A stretch of 64,000 nt of DNA from Zygnema circumcarinatum (Eukaryota; Streptophyta; Zygnematophyceae; Zygnematales; Zygnemataceae): assembly GCA_037447605.1 (NCBI GenBank), contig CM074818.1, forward strand, positions 1,180,339 to 1,244,338, written 5' to 3'. The notes beneath the pieces are model-generated. The model saw only the letters and a program-made list of their open reading frames with translations, did no database searches and was not told the DNA's origin. The position numbers and the translations under genes were made by a program. How positions within the stretch are numbered: the stretch's first letter is position 1; every line of letters starts with the position of its first letter. Positions 57,631-64,000 of the stretch are shown one piece after another.

Positions 57631-57638
57631 ATGGATGC
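57316..57638. repeat. ATGG (GGAT) minisatellite with 63-bp higher-order unit
   Basis: About 320 bp of GGATGGATGGATGGATGGAT. The interruption GAATCATGGAC starts at 57468, 57531 and 57594, exactly 63 bases apart, so larger units have been duplicated. The HPSIHPSI and WMDGWMDG frames are its translations. Confidence 0.95.
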
Positions 57639-58144
57639 GGTACGGTATACCGTACCGGTGCCTGCCTGTGCTCGCCGCAGAGGCAGCTTCCCCCGCACGA
57701 CTGTGCGGACTAAACGGCCGGCATTTTCGACGGGCAGCAGGGGATGAGGGGGGGCGGCGGCGGATGAGGCGAGGGTTGGCTTGGCGGGGGGCCCCGGATG
57801 TATGTGTCCCGCGTTCCTGGGGGGAGGGCATGCGGCGCCGCCGGGCGGCCGTACGATATTGCGCGCGTGTGGTGCTCAGGGGCGAAAAATCCCCCGCGCC
57901 GTACACCCGCCCGCCCGCCCGCCGGGCGCGGCCGTACGCTGCCCGCCTTCGTGGCGCCGCGCCGTCAAGGCCGCGTGGCACCTCTTGTAAAGGGCCACGG
58001 GAAGGAGAGAGGGAAGGGCGGGAAGGGGAGGTGCGGGGGAGAGAGGAGAGAGGAGAGAGGAGAGCGGAGAGGGAGAGCGAGAGGGAGAGCGAGAGGGAGA
58101 GCGAGAGGGAGGAAGAGGAAGAGAGGGATATTCTGTAGAGCGTC

Positions 58145-60613
58145 ATGGCCGCGCTTCTTCGCACTAGTTTGCCGCTGCCGGCGTTAGGAGAAGCAGCAGG
58201 AGGCAGGCGCCTGTGCAGCGAGCCTACTGCGAGCCTCGCAGCAGTGCCTGCTGACGGGTGTAGGGATGCGGGAAGAAGATACGCATGCGGAACGTGCGAG
58301 GGCTGCTGTGCTGAATGGATGACAAGAGCAGGCGTCTCGCGCAGGTTTGGCCTAGTTTTCTTCTTGATTTTTCACTGCAGTATAGGAGAATGACAAAGCA
58401 TTGGTTCAAGAAGTATGGCGGGCGTATGCTTCCGCAGCATGAATTGTTTAGTCCTCGGTTGAATTGGAAGGCAAGGAGATGCAGAATTTTAGAATGCTTG
58501 CAAGCAGCCTAGGATTTTTTGGCCTGAAAGCTGTCCGTACTGTCGGAACAGAAGCTAGCATGGATTGAAGCTTGCGAGGCTGGGTCACTCTGCTAGCGCA
58601 GTACTGGCCTCCCTTTTGCAGCTCTGCAGCTATCACTTTTCTTTTATCTCTTGAGCATCATCACCTGTCGATCAGGCTGGCTGTTCGGAGTCGGCCATCA
58701 CTAACGTAGGAGAATCTGGCTTGCATGCAGGAGGAATTTTTTTGAACCTGTAGAATCCGTGAGACGGCGGGGCTGGTCTCTGGACCCTGTGAGGAGTAGA
58801 TTCAGGGTCATCTCTGCTGCTATAGGAGACGATTCTGCAGGCCCTTCCAATTCTTCTTTTTCGTGTGACTCTACGAGTCTGGTAGTAGAGAGAGATAGCT
58901 TGCACGCAGCAGCCTGGCCGATTAACAGCAGGGAGAGCCTGAAGCTGGATGGTGCACACGCAATTGAAACTGAAGACGAGATACAACGAGACGATATTTT
59001 CACTTTAGAGGAGAGTGCAGGTAAACGCGCAAAAAAAACGGCATTTCTTTTTTAATCTTGGTCACGAAGGTGATAGGGTTAGTGTTATTTGGTTCTGGGA
59101 TGGGTATGGTCTTGTCATGCTAGGTTGATACGCATATATGGTTGGAAGTGGTGGCGTTTTCACTCCTTGGCTAGTGACACAATATGCTACTTGCATCTGC
59201 TGCTGGTGCAGAAACCTTCGACGACGTCGAGATGCGGACTTCAAGTCGTGGTACCTCACAGTAAGTGCTGTCGACATCTTTTATGTGCCATTCATTAGAA
59301 TGGCCCAATTGTCACAGGAAATTGCTTTCCCAGGTTTTGACTGCCTGTACAACTAGGCCTCGTTCAGGATCCATGTTAATTAGGTCTGATCAGACAGCGG
59401 GCTCGACGGTATGCATTTAGTAGTTTGTCAGGGGCGTTCTTTCATTATTTCGAAGAAGAATTCTCAAGTGAACTGTCGGCCTGTCCAACCTCTCAAGTAA
59501 TGTGGGTTTGTTTTTTGGGACAGGCTTGAAACTGCATCACTCAGTCAGGCGTTCAGCAGCAGTCTTGGCAGGCGGCTATCTTGCAGTATTGGATCCACTG
59601 CAAGAATAGCGCCGCGTTTTCCCCGCATAACTATGAATGGTGAGTGCGTTCATGCGTTCCTGGGTGGAGAGGAGAGAAAGTGGTCAACCTCTTCTGCCAT
59701 TAGTTATGTAGTGGTTGTCGTCGGCGTTAGCAGTCATGACCTAGTTTTTTCGTCGTGCCTAACTGAGGGCTTTTCATTAGACATCGATCTTATTGTCATC
59801 AAGTCCCTGTTCACAGGATTCCTTGTGTTCCTTAGTCATTACTTGTTTCTGTCGGTTTGGAAGGTCTGCCCTTCTTGCATGTAGGTGCTCACACCCTCCT
59901 CCCTCATGCTGCAGGGTCTGCCGGCATCGTCATGGCAATTGCTGTTGCTATTGCGGGGATAGCTTCGGCTGTCCGTTCACATATGCATCATACAAGGGAG
60001 TGGTGGGTAAGTTTTCATTGCAACTACCTCTACCTTTGCTTTGCCCTGTGCCATCACGCTGACTGTGGTTTAATGCCATGAAAGAGTTCAGGAGTAAAGT
60101 TATTTCTTTGCCAAATAACTGATGTCACTTTCCGTCCATGTGCAGATGCAACACGTGTGCATGCGGTGTGATGGACATGGCTTGGAGACTTGTCATGTTT
60201 GCAACGGCGCCGGCGAGATCCGCTGGGAAGGAAAGCTCTACCACACAGATCCATGTCCAGGATGTCTTGGGGACGGATATAGGAAGGTGAGGAGAAGTTT
60301 TGCACTTGTAAATATCTGAAGCCCCTTTTTGTGGCTTATGCTGTTCATTCACTTGAAAGCTATCCATCTGAGGCTGGAACCCATGAGTTAGTCAAAGCTC
60401 TGCCAGTATTTTTAACTCATCTTCAGAGGTGAATAGTGGCTGGTGACAAAGTGGTTCTTTTGCCAGAGGGCGTGCAGCGCTCCTCGTCAGCTGACGGAAT
60501 GTTTGTTTGTATGGACGATTTTGCAGTGCCGGCAATGCCTTGGGGAATGTAACTTCAAGAAAGGACTTCCTCCACCTTTGGAACGGACCCTGCTGACGAG
60601 GAGGAGGAAGTGA
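58145..60613 (+). CDS. DnaJ-type cysteine-rich zinc-finger protein with transit-like N terminus and a membrane segment
   Basis: Seen: seven exons, 58145-58344, 58731-59020, 59212-59260, 59524-59639, 59915-60006, 60146-60286 and 60527-60613, in phase, giving 324 residues. The N-terminal half is Ala/Arg/Ser-rich and low in conservation, suggesting plastid targeting. Residues about 220-237 ([17 protein letters not shown]) form one likely membrane helix. After HHTREWW the C terminus carries [24 protein letters not shown] and CRQCLGEC, the four CxxCxGxG-like motifs of a DnaJ zinc domain, without a J domain. Known: plant proteins with this domain alone (BSD2, PSA2 and relatives) assist assembly of photosynthetic complexes or Rubisco. 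The exact orthologue is not identified. The exon 4 acceptor could instead be 59544, dropping seven residues. Confidence 0.85.
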
Positions 60614-61642
60614 TGTGAAGTAAATTGCGATGGAGCCGACCACTGGCCATTGTCCATAGGAGGCTTCGGTTCTTTCTTATTGCAACTCCCAATTGGCCTG
60701 AGGCAGAATGATATTATTGCTTCATTGTGGAGGGCAGCAGAATCCCTTGTATTTGTCAGGAATAATGATAGGGCTTGAACAGTGAATACGACAATTCCTA
60801 TCCCCTATTCCAGTAGTGTAAAATAGCTTGAATATTTCTTCTTGATTAGTTCTGCAATAACAATATTGTAAACCTATGTATATGATGCATAGCTAATGCA
60901 GACTATTGAAAAGAGAATCACTGAAGGTGTGTGGAAATTTTCGGTTTGTCGTATGGTGATGTGTCACACAGCTGGTAATGCATGGTTCCCTGAAGTACTG
61001 GCTGGGGAATTGCTCGTTTTTAGCTTTGATCGGAATATGTCAACTGCCTTGCATCTCAAAGTGGAGTCTGGACCTTTTTATGGCTCAGGCAATTAGAGGA
61101 ATTAGTGGATGATATGGTCATTGCTTTCGCCAAGTTAGCGCGGAATATTACCAAAAAAAGCGCCAGGGAATATTTTTTTTTTCTAGGACAGAAACTTGAT
61201 AACTGGGAAAAATTCCTCTTCTGTCTGTTTTTGAGCAATTTACTAGCAAGCAGCGTAGGCTTTAGCTTTCGATGGAGTTGTACTCCAGCTGCAGACCAGC
61301 TCCGGCCGGAAAACGTCTACTTTGACCCCCCACCAGGAGTATTGCAAAAGTAGACGATATCAATCACAAACAGCAACGTGGGGTATACATATATTCATCA
61401 TGTGCACGAAGCTTGGTTGTGAGAACAATGCCCATTGCCACGTAACCATGTCAACTGCCACCATGAACGGTAAGAAACACTGCATTAGAACCATAACTTA
61501 CAACATAACGTACAGGTCAGATCTAACGAACACCCAAAATTGGCACACCCATGCATGTTTCTCCAGTGCTACGCCAAACTGAGTCCTCCAGCTCGAACAG
61601 CGCAGCTGCGAGAGTCCCTCCCCTCCCCATTCATCTGTCCCT
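60614..61642. other. Convergent intergenic stretch DnaJ-type/hydrolase
   Basis: 3' flanks of two converging genes. It is AT-rich with no motif, repeat or credible coding frame that I can see. Confidence 0.55.
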
Positions 61643-62545
61643 TCACGCGCAAGCCATGAAGAAATTTCGGACTTCCCTGCGCCACTCATCCGGAAACCAG
61701 CCATGGATGTCGTGTCCTGCCTCCGGGAAGTTGTACTCCCTCCCGTTCTTATAAGTGGGCAGCGTAGCCTCCAGCACAGGCCTCTGCAGGTGCCCCTCCG
61801 GCCCCCCTGTGAAGATAAGCGTCGGAACCTCGATCCCCGCCACCGCCTGATTACTCACTTCATCTCCTCCTCCCTTTCCGACTCTCCCGCCCCTCCCTCT
61901 CCCCTCCCCTCTCCCTTCCCCTCTCCCTTCCCCTCTCCCTTCGCCTCGCCCCCCTCTCCCTCTCCCTCGCGGATCCCCTCGACCTCTCCCATCCCCCCCT
62001 CCACCGCGCCCTCCTCCTGATTTGTGATCCCCTTCCTCCTGAAAGGGGTAGCTCCTGCGAGTGCCCGGAGGAGGGCCTCCAAAGACGAGGTCGGGCACAG
62101 GCTCGGGGAGAGGCCCTCCGTCTCGCGCGAGCCAGCCGGGGTCCTCCAGCACCAGCGCTTTCACGAGCTCCGGATGGAACTTCGCGACACGTGGCGCCAC
62201 GGTGGCGCCCATGGAGTGGCCCACGAGGAAGACGCGCTCGCCTGGCGCCACGTGGCGAATGAAGGCGACTGCGTCCTCCACCATGGAAAGCGTGTCGGTA
62301 GGACCAGGAGGGTCCTGACGGGACTTCCCGAAGCCGCGGGCAGAGGGGAGGAAGATGTGGAAGGCGTTAGAGAGAGGCGAGAAGAGAGGGATGTTTTCAG
62401 GGCCCTGCCCGCCGCCGCCATGGAAGAAAACGAGCTTGGGAAGGGCAGAGGAGGGCCGCGTGTGGTAGTAGAAGAAGTTGCAGCCGCGGAGGAGCACGCT
62501 CTCCTCCTCCCATTCCACCCCCCCCTCGTCCTTCTCTACCGCCAT
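61643..62545 (-). CDS. Alpha/beta hydrolase with Gly/Arg-rich insert
   Basis: Seen: one open frame from the ATG at 62545 to the stop at 61643, 300 residues, apparently intronless. Order: LVFFHGGGGQG (38-48, oxyanion-hole type), SARGFGKSR, VFLVGHSMGATVAP (105-118, nucleophile elbow with S111), KALVLEDPGW, then a 50-residue stretch of G/R/E/D (about 177-228), PTLIFTGGPEGH (241-252) and AGHDIHGWFPDEW (276-288) with H278. These are the fold's catalytic landmarks. The substrate is unknown. Family members usually have a helical cap where this one has the Gly/Arg stretch (61862-62017), so the cap may be lost, or the stretch may be an intron spliced to an acceptor near 61850. In-frame codons continue up to 62839, but that part holds GTAC-rich flanking repeats, so the ATG at 62545 is preferred. 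Confidence 0.85.
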   Translation of the reverse strand: MAVEKDEGGVEWEEESVLLRGCNFFYYHTRPSSALPKLVFFHGGGGQGPENIPLFSPLSNAFHIFLPSARGFGKSRQDPPGPTDTLSMVEDAVAFIRHVAPGERVFLVGHSMGATVAPRVAKFHPELVKALVLEDPGWLARDGGPLPEPVPDLVFGGPPPGTRRSYPFQEEGDHKSGGGRGGGGDGRGRGDPRGRGRGGRGEGRGEGRGEGRGEGRGRGGRVGKGGGDEVSNQAVAGIEVPTLIFTGGPEGHLQRPVLEATLPTYKNGREYNFPEAGHDIHGWFPDEWRREVRNFFMACA

Positions 62546-64000
62546 GCCCGCTTCTCCTTCTCTCGCTTCCTCTCGCGCCCTTGCTTTACAGAGCTTTGCG
62601 CCCGCGATGCTTCTGTACGGAATTCCGTTGGCCGTACAGTTCATTACTGTACGGGAATGGGAGGCTTTCCATGCTGCCACGTGGACAGCGGCGGAAGCGC
62701 CAGGTGGCGTTGTGATATATAGGCCGGCACGCAGGAGGCGCGGTTGCCCGCCACGTGGGCACTGGCTGGGCCGGCTCCGGCTGCCCCCAAAGGACCCAGC
62801 CCGGGACCAGGGACTAGGGATGTACATCTGTCCGTACAAGCGACTTTTAGAGTTTTAGATTTCAGAACTGGAATGTTCTAATATCTAAACGTTTCAGAGT
62901 TTTAGAACACTGTTTGAATGACCGAACGACCATTGAACTTGAACACCCACCCAACTTGAATTGTGCTCGCACTGACGCCGTACGATCACACAGCCGTACA
63001 GTATGATTGTCCGGACATTCTAAAAGTGTTTTATAAAACGGCCTGACTCTTAGAACGTTTGATTGGACTTCTAATACACGCCACTGCGTTATAAATTTAT
63101 AATACATCCCCGAGCCGGGACGGGGACGGAGGCTCGCAACTGTACGGCGGACGTACGCATTTTTGCGCAACTGCCAGCTGTTGCACAGAACTACTGCGCT
63201 AAACGACACAAAGAACACCTCCAGTATACAGTGGGGGGTCCTCGTATTTACCACCCCAAGGAGTGCGTCCTCAATATTTTCGCCCCAATTTTGCCGAAAC
63301 CACTTTTTTGTACGGTAACTTGTGTTAGCCGTACTGTTCGTACTGTTCGTACTGTCCGTACTGTCCGTACTAGCCGTTAGGGGCTTACGCAAAACGCACC
63401 TAATCTCCCCGCTCGTGCCGCCGTAAGAGGCGCTCGCTCTTCTCCCCGTCTTCTTGACTTCGATACGATACAATACGATACGATACGGTCAATACGATAC
63501 GAAACTCCCCGATGGTTGGATGACGACAGTATGTACGACAGTATATGCGTCACGATATGTCACGATACGATACGATGCTAAATGATACAGTACGATATGG
63601 TACGATACGATACGTACGGTTCAACATGAACTCTAACATAATACCGCCCGTCTATTCGTAACACGAACCTTATATATGCAAATTTAATATTTTCGCCTCA
63701 TTTTGCCCGGAACCAGGGTGGAAAATATGAGGACCCCCTACTGTACTGTGTGATTCCCCGTACAGTACGGACGCTACTGTACTGTACTGTACTGTACGGC
63801 TTGACGCAGAAACCGTACCACCTCCCTTTTTCGGGCGGGGGCGCCACGTGGCAAGGGGGCCGTCTCTGGGCGCCAAGTGGCGCGCACGGACGGGCCCATT
63901 GCTCCGGGCAGCCTGCTCCTGCTGGGAGAGGGGCGAGAGAGAGAGGGAGAGGGAGAGGGAGAGGGGAGAGGAGAGCGAGGGAGGGAGAGGGAGAGGGAGA
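62546..64000. other. 5' flank of the hydrolase gene, with repeats to the window end
   Basis: 62600-62670 has GTACGG/GTACAG words. 62866-63070 is AT-rich with TTTAGA/TCTAAAA repeats of unclear type. A MITE copy occupies 63229-63743. 63780-63800 is (CTGTA)n. 63925-64000 is a GA/GGGA run that continues past the window. Confidence 0.5.
63229..63743. mobile_element. Mariner-type MITE, copy 2 (TA target duplication)
   Basis: TA flanks lie at 63227-63228 and 63744-63745. The left end is CAGTGGGGGGTCCTCGTATT; the right end, reversed, is CAGTAGGGGGTCCTCATATT. The interior shares GGAGTGCGTC, TTTTGCCGAAACCACTTTTT, CGTACTAGCCGTTAGGGGCT and CACGATATGTCACGATACGA with copy 1. It is 515 bp against 549 bp, with small indels between them. 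Independent TA sites confirm the element borders. Confidence 0.82.

Larger units (their letters stand above)
55928..58144. promoter_or_regulatory. Shared 5' region of LIL3 and the DnaJ-type gene
   Basis: 56040-56110 is a GGA/GGC-rich run. 56150-56236 is a CATGGC cluster. 56450-56590 contains CTTCGTTTGG-like words of unclear meaning. A mariner-type MITE, an ATGG minisatellite and a CpG-rich block (57640-57990) with a GAGAGCGAGAGG-type repeat (58040-58130) follow. The DnaJ promoter is probably within 57640-58144. Confidence 0.5.

Noticed and set aside
57313-58164. HPSIHPSI and WMDGWMDG repeat proteins
   Set aside because: Frames through the ATGG minisatellite; a 4-bp repeat with few stops.
1-64000. 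CRISPR arrays, rRNA or bacterial operons
   Set aside because: No regularly spaced identical repeats with unique spacers, no rRNA-like conserved stretches, and gene structure is clearly eukaryotic. A tRNA scan by eye was not exhaustive.

Overview
The window is nuclear DNA of a green plant-lineage eukaryote. Genes are broken by GT-AG introns, most ORFs are only exon-sized, and several products are plastid or thylakoid proteins (TL15, LIL3). A LOB-domain (LBD) transcription factor is also present, a family known from streptophytes (land plants and charophyte algae). About ten genes in 64 kb, many short introns, CpG-rich 5' ends and many simple repeats would suit a compact streptophyte genome such as a filamentous charophyte alga. 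That placement is inference. I see no bacterial operon, CRISPR array or rRNA.

I rebuilt the spliced genes by hand from splice sites, reading phase and remembered family sequence. The order is: GH81 endo-beta-1,3-glucanase (-, runs off the left end); a weak unrecognised gene (-, about 6.5-7.3 kb); thylakoid lumenal 15 kDa pentapeptide protein TL15 (-, 13.3-17.0 kb); CDT2/DTL WD40 substrate receptor (+, 17.4-24.7 kb); LBD protein (-, 25.8-27.1 kb); VMS1/ANKZF1 peptidyl-tRNA cleaving factor (+, 28.2-35.1 kb); LRRC40-like leucine-rich repeat protein (+, 37.1-47.9 kb, 21 exons); BPA1-like RRM protein (-, 49.3-51.6 kb); LIL3 (-, 53.0-55.9 kb); a plastid-type DnaJ cysteine-rich zinc-finger protein with a membrane segment (+, 58.1-60.6 kb); and an alpha/beta hydrolase (-, 61.6-62.5 kb). 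Each complete model keeps a single open frame across all its junctions.

Three pairs are head-to-head with shared 5' regions: TL15/CDT2 (about 420 bp, with an E2F-like site), LBD/VMS1 (about 1.1 kb) and LIL3/DnaJ (about 2.2 kb). The genes do not form one pathway. They cover chloroplast biogenesis (TL15, LIL3, probably the DnaJ protein), replication-coupled proteolysis (CDT2), ribosome-associated quality control (VMS1) and transcription (LBD).

The 7.3-13.3 kb stretch and most gene flanks hold mobile and repetitive DNA. These include a 1.2 kb inverted-repeat element with a perfect 9-bp target duplication, two copies of a roughly 0.5 kb TA-flanked mariner-type MITE, a dispersed short family with inverted ends, a fold-back element in a VMS1 intron, and long microsatellites (TTTCTTC, ATGG, TGAC, CTGTCT, CT/GA). 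Short CGATAC-rich and CATGGC-rich clusters recur near gene 5' ends.
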